Shown here piece after piece: positions 38,057-52,236 of a DNA stretch of 64,000 nt. The stretch lies in contig VXAI01000177.1 in the NCBI GenBank assembly GCA_013399305.1, positions 1,051,717 to 1,115,716 on the forward strand, in the 5' to 3' direction. The notes below the pieces were generated by a model, which saw only the letters and a program-made list of their open reading frames with translations, searched no databases and was not told the DNA's origin. Origin of the DNA: Rostratula benghalensis. Lineage: Eukaryota; Chordata; Aves; Charadriiformes; Rostratulidae. A program made the translations under genes and the position numbers. The number at the start of each line of letters is the position of its first letter. Within the stretch, counting starts at the first letter, position 1.

Positions 38057-40092
38057 AAAATAGGCTTATGCTGTTAGTGTTTCCTTAAAATGCAGATTGT
38101 AGGCTTGAAATTATTCTCTCCAAAGATTCCTTTTCCTTCATACATTAATGAAGTGGTGACAGAAGAACTGAAGCAATGGTTTTGAAAGAAGGAAATGGCT
38201 GAAAGATGGGCAGTCAAGAACTGCTTGATTTTTTTAATGAGACATTTTAATGCTTTGTTAATAAAACTGTTTATCCTAAAGCTTAAATTCTCACCTGGGT
38301 GCAAAAATGGCTTTGGCAGAATTTCATCAATGGCCTCTTTGAAAAATTTGACTAGTCCAGCAGAATCAAGAAGGAGAAAATCTGATTTAATTTTATGACT
38401 AGAAACACACATATGTGTAGTGGTGGAAGAAAACAAATCCCCTAAAGTTTCCAGAAGGCTAATTCATTAAACCTTAGGCATGTGTAGGAGACAAGTGAAG
38501 AACTTCAGAAAGATATTTAGGAATAAAGGAGAGAAATACACCAACTTCTTAAACAACCTACATTTTATCTCCACACCTTCTAGAACTTAACTGGTATAAT
38601 TGCATAGCAAAACTGCGTGTTATCTGCAATTGGATATTAATATGTTGTCTGACATATGTTAATAATACATTTAGTAGTGTTATCCATGAAGCCTCAAAGG
38701 GAAAAAATTTTGCTGAGGAATTTTACAGTGACTGATTTTTTTGCTGTTATTCCTTTCTGTGGCAGTTTCAATTCAAATTTTTCTTTTTCCAAAAGAATTA
38801 TTCAGGTGATCCAAAAGTCCATAGGAATATTCTACTTAGTTTCAGAGGGCTTTCGATGATGCTTAATTAGAACAAGGATTAGTGTGTCTTTTAGTAAGAT
38901 AATATCATATACTTGTATGAATTCTTGTTCCAATTTTTTGTGTTTGGCAAATTCTGCAAAACCTGTGGCTCTGAACTGCTATTGCCAAAGGGAATGATTC
39001 TTCCTCTTTAAGAGAAAAAGACCTTTGACTTTTCAAGTGAGCTGCATTGCTAAATTAGGCTGTCTGTTGTCTTTGCAGGGTATCCAAAGTGACGTCTTCC
39101 TTGGCTTCAAATCAGGAATCTTATCTGAGTAGCGCACGGCCAAGCAAGTGTATTTTTTCTGAAGCAGCCCTCACGGAAACTAAGTGAAGTCTGTGACTGC
39201 TACGACTTTCTGGAGGAAAAAAAGGGAGTCACTCTTCACTCCTACCTGGAAAGCTCTCCTGCTGAAATGGGAAATCTACTGATTTTAGTTGCAAATGTGT
39301 TCTCCTAAATTTGGGAAGAATCAGCATCACACACTTACCTAAACTGGTGCAGATTGCAGTTGATGGCACTAAAGTTAGGTGGAGGGTATCCACTGTAAGA
39401 ATGGTGCACTATATCTGCCTGAAAGTGAGCTTCCAATGAATGGAAAAAAAACCCTTCTCAAGTCTCATATCTCAGTCCAAATTTAGAACAACTTCTTCTG
39501 AAGTTAAATTTTGGCATTTTTCTAATGAGTATTGCTTTTCTAGACCAGACCATGAGAGTAATGTTTATAAAATGCAGTTGTTGATTTTTGATTAAATATT
39601 TCAGATTTTGCTTTGTCTTTCCAAATGAACTTTCCAAATTTCATTTCCTTTAAAAGTCCCCTAACTGATGAATAAATACCTAAAGATTACTACTCCTTTA
39701 CCCTTCTCATCCACAAACACATTCTTTGCTCCCTGGTAGGCTAGTTACTGTAAATTGCAAGAAGAAAGGAAGTTTGTCCTCCCCACCAGAGCTGTGCAGC
39801 TCACCCTTATTTTATGGCTCTTTTCTATGGAAATCATGTCAGCCAAGTGAAGCAACCTGGAATCATGTCAGTGCATACAGCAAGTCTGAAAGCTGATTAT
39901 AAATTATGGTCCTGTAGTGAATTTTTCCACTTAAGCGTACATTACAGCTGAGTTAATTTTGGGGATTATTTTTTAAAAATAATCCTAATGTGCAAACGAT
40001 CTTTGTATGTAGCGTTTTAAAGATAACCAGATCTGTAATTATTGTTACTTATTGTAGTTGTGTGGTTGTTTATTCCGTTATATGACAGCTTA

Positions 40093-40100
40093 ATTTGCAT
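40093..40100. promoter_or_regulatory. POU octamer ATTTGCAT
   Basis: A perfect octamer on the minus strand (ATGCAAAT) lies inside CTTAATTTGCATCAG, with CTTTGACA and AACAAT (TCF- and SOX-like) about 20-40 bp downstream. It is a candidate enhancer cluster only; single motifs of this size are not conclusive. Confidence 0.2.
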
Positions 40101-42289
40101 CAGTGCTTAGCCTGTCTTTGACAAGCCCAAAGGAAACAATTACATTTTCTTCCTTTAAACCTCACAGGAGCAAGAGGTAGTTACTTGTTTATGCAGAAGT
40201 GCTTTTTTTCATGTTTTATTTTAACAGTCTTGTAGATCTGTTCTATCTGATGGGAGAGGATAAAATGATGAAGAGTGTGTGGTAGCTGTAATTTGTACTG
40301 CTTAGAGTGCTCTTGGAAGAATCTCAGGTAAAATTGAGATGAGGGTGTGAATTAGAAGCATATAGAGTAAAAGAGAAGAATTTAATGAGGGCAACAATGC
40401 CTTTCATTGTTGTTTCCAGAGGAAATGTTTTCTCCTATCACCTGTCCTTGGAAAGGACTTTTCAAGACCAGCATAAACTCTTCTAAGGCACGTGCGATGG
40501 TCCCAGGCTTTTTAACCTGTGGACAAGAATGTAGTCTTGGCTTTTTTTTGCAATGCATACCGTAGCTTTTATTTGTTCTATAGAAATTCAATATATGCAG
40601 TTCATATTGTATGTGTGAGCTCAAAGATGTGCTTCTTCCTTAGGTTCCAAAGGTAATTTAGAAGCTTGAATGGGTCTTTACTTCCTTTGCACCTGGCTGT
40701 AGGCTGGGCACATTCTAGCTAGGTAACTACCCTGAAACCCAGCTCTCCAGGTCTAGAGGTGAAATAAACAGCACTTGTTTGGAGTGGGTTCAGAGATCTT
40801 TGCATGTACAATATTCAAATTAAAAACTAAATATAGTTTCACTACAGAAACTTGTGTATTTGTGAGTGGTTAGGTAAACTGAGAATAGATAGGGGCTATA
40901 TTATTATATGATCTTTAATGGGAATAGAGATTTGCAGGTGGAAATGGTACCTTTAGTAGACAAAACCCAACCTCATTCTCTAAGTGATGCCAGAGCAACT
41001 ATTACAATTTTCATAAAGCTAAACTGGTCTAATTGGTAGGTGGGATTCAGCTTTCCACTGCTAGTTTTATGCTAATGGTGTTCCACTGGTTTCATGGTTT
41101 CTGTTGTGGTATAAAACTGAAGCAATATTGAGAAAAACTGAGTCTATTACCCCTGCATAACAGCTAATTATAACACTATTTTTCATAGCAGAAATTGAAA
41201 TAATTTAATGTAGAAAGTGGAGCAGTACTTCCGGCCAGTATTGTCTTTAAATGAATCTTTAACCTGGCACAAGGGATATGTGTATGGCATGTATGGCAGT
41301 TGGTGAGTAACTGGGAAGGGGAAGAATGTGCACTGGAGTAGGGCTGCAGTAAACTTACTGCTAGTTTTTCTCTCTTATCCTACACAGGAAATATGTGCCT
41401 GCCTGCTCTCATGGCTCTCTGCCTATTTTAGCAAGCTACCGGTATTTCATCTATGTTTCATCCCCTTGCTGTGAACTATTCTTGTAAGGAGATCTTATCC
41501 ACTGTGTCATACTCACCAACGCAGAAAACAATTTAGAGCTCAAACATGGAGTCATGATATGCCTGAGATCTTCTGTCTATTTGAGCATCTAAATAGATGT
41601 TGATCTGACTTTATATTTCAAACATAGGCTTTTGGAGTCTCAACTCTAACTGCCAAGATATGACAAAACAGTCCTATTAAATAACTGGACATCAGTCCAT
41701 TGTATCTGTCATATTGTCTTTATGGGCACCAAGACTGAACCAAAGCCATTCTGAGTTCTCAGAGTGAGTTGTTGCTGTTCTATGGCCCTTGGCTAGCTCG
41801 CAAACTCTAGTTTGAGTGAAAAAGAGTGCAGACTCCGCAGTGCTGAGGCACAGTTACCATCGTGAAAAGGTGGTCAGTTTGCTCTGAGCCTGCAAGACTT
41901 GCACCGCTGGGCTTGGATTGTTTGCTGTCATCAGCCATCTTTCTGAGACAGCCAACCTCTTGCTGTACACTGCAGTGACCTGGCAAACTGAAATTGTGCT
42001 TTAGTCCCTTGAAAGAAGTAAGGGCTGTAACTTTTATGAGCCAAATATGGCAAAGGACACATAAAATGAGTAGACTGATGAATTACATTCACCTCAAGTG
42101 TAAAATATGTTTTTAAAAATTCCTTTGATTCAAGGGTTAAAGCAGTCTTCAGAATTTATATTATCTTCTCAACCTTCCCCCCTTCATGTAGATTTCGTAA
42201 TCTGAAGACAGTGGAACATTTTCAAAATAAGCCCTCACAATCACAATGGAAAAACATTATAAAATGAACCCTTCAGAATAAAAATTCAG

Positions 42290-42415
42290 TTTTGTTTAAT
42301 TTTTTTAATTTTTTGGGGGGAGAATTGTTGTTGGGTTTTTTTCCTTCTTCTTGGTTTTTTTTTGGTTTTTTTTTTCTTTTTTGGGGTTTCACTTTGTTGG
42401 CTTTTTTTTGTTTTC
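42290..42415. repeat. T-rich/TG low-complexity tract
   Basis: About 125 bp are dominated by T runs broken by G runs, including GGGGGG, GGTTTTTTTTTGG and TTTTGGGGTTT. It ends in TTTTCAG, which imitates a polypyrimidine tract plus splice acceptor, but no open exon with a donor follows. It may be a degenerate poly-A tail read from the other strand, or microsatellite expansion. Confidence 0.9.
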
Positions 42416-45163
42416 AGTGTAAACATATCATGTGTGCAATTTACTTAACTTAGTTTCCTGTTCAAAAATTTGTAATCTCATTAAGAAGATTTTAAATTGT
42501 GAAATGAGAGTTCTATTGCATTATTTACTTAATATAACATTGACATTTAGCTACAATAATATAAGAAATGATACATTAGACATTCAGTAGTCAGTTTAAT
42601 CAGTTTGTGAGGACAGAAGGCAATGTGATGGAAGCTGGGTAAGAGTAATGAGTTTGCTTTTACAGGGAATTCCACAGCTTTTCAGCAGCATACCATCCCA
42701 CAGACATTACAAACAGCAGTCAGAATCAAAACTAGGTATTCCTGTTTTCATGGCCTTATCTCTTTTCACAAGGTAACATAAAACTAAAGTGCTTGACTTT
42801 GGAGCTTCAACATGTGCTGTTGATACAGCCTATGAAAGCAAAAACTGCTTTCTGTTACAAAATATGAAATACATTGGCAATTGTTATCAGAGCAGAAGGA
42901 AGCACAGTAAGTTTTTCTTTTCTCAATGACACTTCATAACTAATTAGAGATTAAGCCTTAGGACAGTCGTATCAGGCAATGGAAAACAGTTTGGCCTTGC
43001 CATCACACAGAAAGGAGTTGTCAGCATTACCAACCTGTATTTTCAGAACAGCCACAGACGCTGCACTGTCATCTAGAAATGACTGCAAAGCTCACACCTC
43101 CGCATCATTTTTAATGCAGGGTAGGATGCTCATACATATATATTTCAGCTAACTTAGATGACAACTCTGGATTTCTGCAACGTGCAGAAGGTGAACATGT
43201 AAGGACAGTAGAGAATGCATTGCATCCAAGTTAGCCCATTCGCATTAGTCAGTCCCTGTAGCTTATTGGTCAGACCTGATTGGTTCAATAACATGACAGA
43301 ACAGGAAACACGAGAAGCTGATTTGAAAACCAAGGTATCTGGCATTATTTACATTCATATTTATATTTTCCAAAATCTTCCATTTTCACTTTGCAGCAGC
43401 TCTTTCTATTAGTTAATTGCTTTGGAGAAACTTCCCAAAAGGAAAATAGAATCTTTTGCATCTGAGTTCAGAGTTTGAAGTTTTGGTATAATATTTAAAT
43501 TTGAGATCTGGTGTACAATTGAGACTTTTGGATGTGAGGAAGTAGGTTTTCCCTAATCCTGTAGGAAAGGCAGTTCTGACTTTGGACCTAGGAATGCTAT
43601 GTCACTCCTCTGCCTTCTGTTTCACTGAAATGGATACTTAATCTATATACCACTTAGCCTGGCAGCCCTCTACAGAGTACAGCACTGAAATCATCGCCGA
43701 ACAATTTCACGCTGAACTGAAACATCTTGACAGCCAAAGATTCAGAACATGATATTATCAGTTTTGCGTAAGTGTGATTCCATGGATTCTCCTGGAAGTG
43801 TTCTTGATCTAGCCCAGTGTGAGAAAAGGATGAGATTTTGTTTGTCAATGAAAGATAATATTTGGAGTTCCATTGATTTCTATTAGACAACCTTTTTTAG
43901 AGCTGCATTATCTATGAGTTTTTTGAGTGCTTGCTTCTTAAAAAATGTGTAACATAAAGAGCTTTATCATCTACTGCAACAAGTATTTCATGTGCTTGAA
44001 AGTTCACAAGAGGTTAAAGGATCTATTTTGACAGAGGGGAGACCTCTGAAGACAGCAGTAGATGCCATGGGACCCCTGGTCTCCAGGCTGCAAGGAGGGT
44101 GGGTGACCCAGCACTGCTTGCTAGAGTATTCTTGGGCTTTTGTGATTAATTTTCAATAACAGATTTAAAAAAAGAAAAAACAAATCAAAACAAACCCAAA
44201 CAATAAATTTCAAATGCTTCAGGAAGTAATGGTACATTTTCAACCCTCAACAAGAGTGCTGAGAGAGTTGATGTCATGTATGTGCTGCAGTCTTCAGGAA
44301 GGAGTGGAGCCATGGCTCTGCTGAGCCCCACTACCCCAGCAATCTGTTCTCCATTTTTTTCCTTACACCCTGTGGTACCCCATGGGTGTCAGCAAAATGA
44401 CAATAACCATTCTTTCCTTTGTCAGTCTTGGGAAGCACTTTTCCCATCATTGATATGATTGGTCTGTGATGCCATTTGGCAAACATACCATTATGCAACC
44501 TTTAAAGCTGTTATACGGTAAAGCCTCAAAGGGCCTATAAATTTAATCTTTTCTCCAAGTCTTACGAAAGCTAGAGAGCTTAAACACTTAGAGACGTTGA
44601 ACTTGGAAAGATTTCCTGCACTACTGATTTTGCTCACTCTCTATTTTTGGGTAACTGGGTCATGTAAACTCATGAAGGAAGTTTGCAAGCTCCTTATGTT
44701 TAAATATTTTGAGTTTTTTAAGTAGTAAGGGAATCATAACTAACAAGCCAGTGATCTTCAGGGCAAAGAAAGACATCAATATCAAGTAGTGACTTCTAAA
44801 TATGATTCTATATTTGGAACCCATTGCATTGGCAAATGTATTTGTAGATTAAGCATGTATAGTAGATTAAGTATGTATATTTTGGATTTCCAAGACTGCA
44901 ATTAAACTGAAAAATCTCTTCTATTTTTTGGGATAGGCACAGAGTGCATGAATTTTCATTGATCACATTTATCTTCTTCCTTCTTTATACCTAAATTATA
45001 ATTCTAAAGCACACCATTTTAAATTAAAACTCATAAACCCAAAGCATTGAATGAAAGTGCCCCAACAGTAATAATATACTATTCTCAGCTGGGTAGCCCT
45101 TCCCCCTAACATTTCAGATCAATGCCAAAAAAGTCTCCTCAGTTCAAAATGCTACAGATATAT
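42416..45163. other. Unique non-coding DNA between two T/G-rich tracts
   Basis: No gene or repeat family is recognised. An A/C-rich stretch at 44163-44205 has the opposite strand bias to the T/G tracts on either side. Confidence 0.6.
44845..44880. repeat. 18-bp tandem duplication
   Basis: TAGATTAAGCATGTATAG (44845-44862) is followed directly by TAGATTAAGTATGTATAT (44863-44880), with two differences. It is a small local slippage duplication. Confidence 0.9.
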
Positions 45164-45242
45164 TTTGGGTTAGTGGGTTTTTTTGGGGTTGTTTGTGGGT
45201 GTGTTTTTTTTGTTTGTTTGTTTTTGTTTTTGTTTTTTTTTT
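45164..45242. repeat. T/G-rich low-complexity tract
   Basis: G-rich then T-rich sequence grades into TGTTTG and TTTTTG units and ends in T10. It resembles the tract at 42.3 kb in composition and orientation. No associated mobile element is visible. Confidence 0.9.
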
Positions 45243-48200
45243 CCTGGATTACACCTGCAAGGAGGAAAACATAGATAAAAAATCCTTTCTGACTTCAGCA
45301 TTATAGAAGGAATTTTGAGCTCATCTCATATGAGCACATATGAGAGGTGCTGTCAGGGCTGCAGACAGATGTGTGTTGATGCTGGAGATGGAGGCCGGTA
45401 TTTTCTACTAGTGGATTACTGAGGTCAGATACAGCAGTGTCCCAGCTCCTCGTGATAGGATTTTAGTGATGTAGTTAGATATAAGCACATAAAGATTTTT
45501 CACTGTTTCATTTTTCAGTTTCAGTATCTTTGACCACTTTTCTTAGTATCCTGGTTGGATCTGTTGGAAATTTCCCCATCAGTTTTTATTAATTAACTGG
45601 TTTAATGTTTGCCTGGCATGAGATTCTGGGTAGAAATGAAGATCCCCTTGTGTTTGCCCTGTCATAGGGAAAAGTTGTCCACAGCTCAGGGAGACAACAG
45701 AAGAATCTGTAATAAGAAAATATGAGGTTCACCCACCAAAGAAGATATGTGGTGGGTAGTGAAAACTCAAACCATGCACTTACACTGCTTAACTATTGCA
45801 CAACTGGAGAGCCCCAAATTGTCTGAATTTTAAGACCATATAAACACACATAAAAATAACCTCAGCTGCCGTTCAGGCTGGCCATCTCCATTTGAAACTT
45901 GGCCAGCATGGCTCAGAACTTGCAGTGTTTTTATCCATGAAATATGTTCTGCACTAATAAATCACAAGGACATTCCACTGCATCCTGTCCTGTTCTGTCT
46001 TCACTTTGTACTGAGAGTCCTGCTCTCACCTTCTGATGCAAATGGTACATATACCTACTTGTGAGTTTATACTTATTTTAAATAAAAAAACAGCTTCTCC
46101 TTGATAACGACAATCAAAATAGCAACAAAATCACTGCTCAGAAAGACTGCATATGGAATAGTTAGTGCAATGCCTAGAAAAACACAGGGCAACTATCTGC
46201 CTTTGAAGAAAATTTTTATCAGCTTTAAAACTGAAAGGACTTAGAAATATTTTTTCCAGAAAAGCTGAAAATTTGCCTTCTTTTTTCATTTTGATATAGA
46301 GAAACTTTGAGAATGGTGCTGACAGTCTTTTTTTTTTATTTTTATTTTTTCAGAAGGAGCGCATATATTTGTAGAATTTCATTACTAGAGTCTTCATATA
46401 CAAAAGTAGGAGACCATGCTTTTCTCTGTATAGGTCATGGCACAGTGATTCTGAAATGGGATTCTAAATTAGGGTGCAATTAGTCCACAGGGACAAAGGC
46501 TTTCCCTTTCTTATTCACTGAAAGAAGGGATACAAAGGCTTCTCGGTCCTTCATTCCTCCATTGTTATCTGTTCTCTTTTTAACTTGATGAGACTACTGG
46601 GAATTACGTAATTTTTCATTCCAGTTTGTTCTCTTAACTATGGATCTCTCTAAATGCAATGTTCTTATATGTTTTTCTCTACCAGAGTATCAGTCTCAAT
46701 GCAGTTTTACAGATAGCTTGCAGTATGACCATCTAGTATCTAACTGATTTCAGGGTATTATTATAAGAACTTTGTTTAGTGGCTGTTAAATATACACCTG
46801 ATAAAGAGATCTACCCACTCTAAGATATAAAAAGGAAATAATATTCTAAGGAGAAGGAGTCATTCTCTTACTCCACCATCATGTTCCATAAGATTAAGAA
46901 CATTGTAGGGAGTTACTGTGTTTTCACTCCCTTCACTGAACAGTACCTCAAGGCATTATGTTCCTGATTTCATCAGGCTTTCTAAAGTCACTCTTCCACA
47001 AGACATAGATCGGACTGCAACTTGTACTATGTAATAAAAAAGTTTGAGACTTAGTGCTTTTACATTAATTTTTTTTTGTGCAAACTTACTATGTGGTAGC
47101 AAAATAGAGAATTCGCCTGGAAAAATACCAGCAGTCCCTAGAGAATATCATATCTGGAATTCTCATCTGAAACTGGTTTGAAACATTTGAACATTCATTC
47201 CACTCACTGGGATTCCATTATATTTTCTTCAAGACACAGACACTTCATAACAAAATTTGCCCAGACAACAAAGGTGAGTGTCTAATTCAGAGAATGTAAA
47301 AAGCAATACTAACTTTGTTTGGGAAGAAGGACAAAAAAAATTTAAACCAAAATTTTCATATCCTAGTAAAAGGGCACTGAAAGCTAAATCTAGAGTAAAT
47401 CTGATCGATTGGTTTGAAAAACAGACACAAGAAAAGGAAACACCGTATAAATATTCAAAGAAATTTTGATCACAGATATGCCTTCAGTTTCAGTAAACCT
47501 GAAATAGAAGCTGGTCTTCAAATTGCACCTGTCAACTACTGGTATATAATAATCTTGCATGGCAGTCTTCAGTTCCAGTCCAATTTTTTTTCATGGCAAT
47601 TATGACCTGAAATAAACTTTGTTATTGACTCTTCCAGGAGTCCAGGAAGGAAAACCCATGTATCATGGTCATTGCTATTAAATACATTTCCTGATAATGT
47701 TTCAAAATTGTACATTAATGCATCACAGAAATTATTATAGTTGTTATTTAAAATTCATTTCAGGAAAGCATTCATGTCCACATATGTTATTCTCAAAGGC
47801 CATGATCCTCCAAAGACTCAGCTTTATATGTTGAGAATACTTGCCTGGAAATGGATAGGTCATATCTAAGGTCTTTGGAGAGATCTGAGCTATAGGATGT
47901 TAACTTGAAAAGGATTAGCAAAATGTCAGTTGTCTATATCTTTATGTGTGGTTCATTTTTTGTTCAAGCCACCAACAATTTCTTGTTTCATAGTGATCCA
48001 CTCTGTAAATTCACTGTCTCAGTCAACACACATCACACTTGACTCATCCTGAAGATTATTTTAGTGCTTGTTGGCTGGTTTCTGCAAACACCTCCTCTTC
48101 AAGGTAATTTTCATTTACCTCCGGGACCTAATCTCTTCTCTTTACAATTAAATTTGGTTAACACATGTGCTTACACCAGGGTCTTTGACCTCTCAACACC

Positions 48201-50283
48201 TTTAACAACAGTCTTTCTCCCATGATGGCAAACTCATCTCAAGCATTAATTCTGGGTGCTTCTGCCCACAAAATGGGACAAGAGGGCAGGATTAATGACT
48301 GAAGGGTAATGTGACCACCTAAATCAAACAAGATGTTATCTCTAACAGTAGTAATAACCATGGTATGATGATTTGGCCCGTTGTAGAGACATTTCAGCCA
48401 TGCACATTTTTGTTAAAGAACAGTATTATACTCATTCTGATACCCAGTTGAATGCATAAGTTCTGTATTTTTTCTTCAATATGACTGATGTTCAACCTTT
48501 TCATGTTTCAGAGACCAAATAAGTTCTAAAGAAAGGTAACAGGGTATAGCAAACCATGTTGCAAAAACAAATATAATCAGAAAATCTGAATGTAACAATG
48601 AAAGCCTCTTATTATCTTTCCTCATTTGAAAATGGACAATTTGACTGGCCTGGATTGATACACAATGTTTTCCCTAATACGTGCTGGTACATTTTTAACA
48701 TCATTAATCATATCCTGTCAGTTCTACCATAATGTATTGGCCTCTCAGACTAGAGTCATAAAGCAGTCTTTCAATCAACTCCGGAAATGGCGTCTGTAGA
48801 GGCATTGAAATGAGAGCATTGTGGATTTTAAGTGCTTCAATGATAGTGTTTTTAGGTTGACAGCTTTGATTTATGTAATTTAAAGTTTGCAGTACACAAA
48901 TATGCAGATGGCACCAGCACTTTGCAAAGGAATGGATATAAATTTGAAAGTATTGAAAGCCTATGCTTGTGTGGATGGACCAGCCCTTGAAGTACTGAGG
49001 CTCAGAAAATCTTAGATGTTAAATCTGAATGGCCAGACGGATGTTGCAAAAATATATATTTTGTCTTACTGTTGCTTTAGCTGTTCCTTTGACTGCTTGA
49101 TGTGTCCCCTCCTTGCTCTCTGAAAATTTATCTGTGCTGGAACTACAAAAACAATGGTGGAAAGTCTAATTGTGATAAAGTATATAGAGACATGATGACT
49201 GGTTAGTGAGCTGTTGTGTATTCGTGCTCTGTATGAGCATATTTACTGAGCATTCCAGTGAGCATAGGTACACCCTCTGGGAGATGGCAGACCTTCCAGC
49301 AGTGAATGCAGAAGAAAACTTCTGTTGTTTGTAAGGTGCCTGGAAACAGCAAGAGAGTTTCAAAGACCTTATGTTGAGTACATTTGAAGGAGAAGATGCA
49401 GTCAGGTCTGTCACAAAGCTCTGGCCAACACAGAGCTGCATCAGAAGAACATGCCAAATTTCCAGTTCTGATTCAAAGATTGTGCAGAGCCAAAAAAATG
49501 CTGTTAGCACTTCATGGCATAGTCAATATCCACCTTTGATTTGTTGTGTCATTAAAATTATCCTTACACTGTACTTCTGACAATACTTTAACACTGCTGT
49601 TAATTCTGAGTTCCTTATCCAGTACATAATCAATGCTTTCATAAGCAACTCCCACTGAGGCCACATATGTAAAAACCCAGGCAAAATACAACAAATCTCT
49701 CCCAGTTAAGAAATTTTAAAAACAGCCAATGAAATTTATATTAATTCTTAAATCACATCAGTGAGCTGAGTTATTTTAAATGATGTTGCCAAAATACCTC
49801 TCAAAACACTGTCCAAACAGGACAATTTTTGTGACTGCCACCAATATGAAACATCTTAGATTAAATGCTGTCATGTACATGTCACCATGCATGTGCATGT
49901 GTCGAGAGTACTCTCTAGCATCATTATCTTTTTTTCTTGTTTTACTCACATTACTCTTGAAGGTCAAGCACAAGGGGGAGTGAGCTGGAATCTATTCCTT
50001 CTTATTAGTCATGGGCTGAACTGGTCGTTTTCAAAATCGGTCATCAACATACGAGCAAAGACACTTGAGCATAACGTGCAGGTGGTGGGCTGTACAGTGT
50101 GGTAGTAACCTGAACCCTTTCATGTGAGTCACGATGTGTAAGAGGGCAAAAGCCCAACTTGACCTTGACAGTGGAGGTTGAATTTGCAAGACAGGTGGAG
50201 AGATGCTAAGTAATTATTGTTGTGAATTGTGCAAAGGCAATGCCAGGTTACTCACAGACAGCGCATATGGAGTCATATAACTG

Positions 50284-50307
50284 CTTGCCACAGGCCTTGC
50301 CACAGGC
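50284..50307. repeat. 12-bp perfect tandem duplication
   Basis: CTTGCCACAGGC is present twice in direct succession, followed by a CT shared with the unit start. It is a recent small slippage event. Confidence 0.9.
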
Positions 50308-52214
50308 CTCAGTGCAAAAGATCATTGTAATGCTTGTGTGTACTCACTTTTACTTTTTTCCACTCAGTCTTCTCCCCTTTCCTCATTTAACTCTGATACC
50401 TGGCTAACACATAGCCAGTGAAATCCTGAAGTGTTGTCTTCACTTTCCTTCTTTGGCACTCACTTGGCAAGGAGTGCAGGTAACTTGATGGGTATTTATT
50501 ACAGTGTTGGATCAAAGCTTCAGGACACTGTCAGTGTCTGAATCTTTCTTTGATCCACAGATAGTATTTCAATTAAAGACAAATTTGGCAGTGCCTCTTG
50601 GTTTTCCATCAAACTATTCCCCTTTCCCTTCCTACGCTGGAATCTTCCAAGGAAATGTCATGCCATTATTATTATCATTATTTGCTATTTCAGACCCTTT
50701 TCAAGGACCATATAACAGTACAGATCATGTGATATTATCCCTTTCAACCGTGATGTTAGACTAGGATAATCCCTGTGTGATTTTAAGTCAATCCTTCCCA
50801 AGATGGAGTTCGTTTATCTTGTGGGCCTTATTTGCTTTATTATTAAGTGTATACCTTTACATTTAATGTTAAGAGGTTTTAGCTCTTTGTGCTCAGTTTA
50901 TCTAATGATGCACATCATTCCGTAGCAGGAACCTCACCTCTCATCTTGAAGGTGGCTTTTTGAAGAATGTGGAGCATGTCTCAGATAAAGGAAAGGATGT
51001 TAATATTGACAAAAAGATGAAGTGAAATATCAAATGAAATTCATTATTAAAAAAGAGAGCAAGAGTTTGAGATCAAGAGCTTACATTAATCTCAGAAGAA
51101 GGAGACTTGGATACAAATTCATGCAACTGCAAAAGAAGAGAAAAGTAGTTTTTGTTTGGTTTAAGAACAATTTACTAGATAAGTTAGCTGCTGAAAAAAA
51201 CCAATATTTGCCAGTAATTTATGAGAAATTTTTTGAGCAACTGAAAAAACAGCTCCCAAACACATAGATAAATATTGTCACTCTTTCAATACAGCCAAAT
51301 AAACTCCCTTGGTCACTGGTTAGTAATCTCCTTGGAAGAGTATGTGTCTTCTAAAATATGTATTTTGGAAGAAAAAATAACTTAAACCAAACCATAAGCA
51401 TACCTAGTTTTTCACTGAAACTTAACATTCTCCTAATCTGACACACCATAATTAATCTAGGCTGCTGTGTAGAAAGAACTCTCTGCTGGTTTGTCCAGTG
51501 TTGGCTGTTAACATACAAAACTCTCCCACCTCAGAAATATTTTGTCTTCTGGTGAGGTGTGATTTCCAGTAAGACATAATATCTTATTTTAGATTTAAAA
51601 TTATAGTTCCAAAAAGGCAAGTGTTTAGTTTCCCGTCCTACTTTGTGTTTGGAAAACAGTAAATGTTTAGTTTCTTTTTCATCTCTGAACTTCACAGTTG
51701 GTGAAAATGAGGTGTTCAATGCATAGGAGATAGGGACCTTCGAGAAGATCTCTTCCAAGAGTTCTTTTAAGAAGTAGTTATACTAAGCTGTTGAGTGGCT
51801 TTTCCAATTTGCTTTTTTCACAGTCCCCTTTTGATTTAAATTGCTATACTCTTGCAGTAAATTCTAGTTGTTTTTTCTAAGTATCAGTGATTAAGGGACT
51901 TTAAAATAGTCATACGATTGTTATATACTTAGAGTAATACATTGCTCATATAATTCCCTCAGTAACATTATTACCTTACTTATGTAATTACTTAAGTGCT
52001 ACCATAATATGTAGCATTGAACAAATGCAAATACACAGTTTTATGGCATATGCATATGATTTGAAACACTTTTCATTTTTGTGCCTATAATACAAGCTAA
52101 AGAAAGTCAGCTTTTGTATTCCAAGAGAGTTATGCAAGTGAAATTCACCTCTGGGCAGAGAGGAAGCATGTGGTCTACGTGTTGTGTGAAAACTCATTGT
52201 GCATCTTAAATAAA

Positions 52215-52236
52215 CCCCTGTGCTGGCTCACAGGGG
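52215..52236. repeat. Perfect 8-bp hairpin
   Basis: CCCCTGTG (52215-52222) and CACAGGGG (52229-52236) pair perfectly around the loop CTGGCT. The GC-rich stem stands out in AT-rich DNA. It is far too short for a microRNA precursor and has no terminator-like context, so its meaning is unclear. Confidence 0.7.

Larger units (their letters stand above)
34876..42289. other. Unique AT-rich non-coding DNA, possible conserved elements
   Basis: No gene or mobile element is recognised over 7.4 kb. Open frames reach 120 codons (38074-38436, minus) without any domain. Stretches at 36.03-36.56 and 40.0-40.2 kb are rich in homeodomain, HNF1-like and octamer motifs and look like vertebrate conserved non-coding DNA, but conservation cannot be judged from one sequence. 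Confidence 0.6.

Noticed and set aside
38074..38436. 120-codon minus-strand open frame
   Set aside because: It overlaps an opposite-strand frame, has no domain, and its start and end have no exon-like signals.
49166..49510. 114- and 84-codon overlapping minus-strand frames
   Set aside because: Two frames on the same strand and one on the other are open together, which is typical of chance. No domain is recognised in either.
51022..51267. 81-codon Lys/Arg-rich open frame that could suggest a basic nucleic-acid-binding protein
   Set aside because: The Lys/Arg bias follows from purine-rich DNA on this strand. There is no motif, no promoter and no neighbour.
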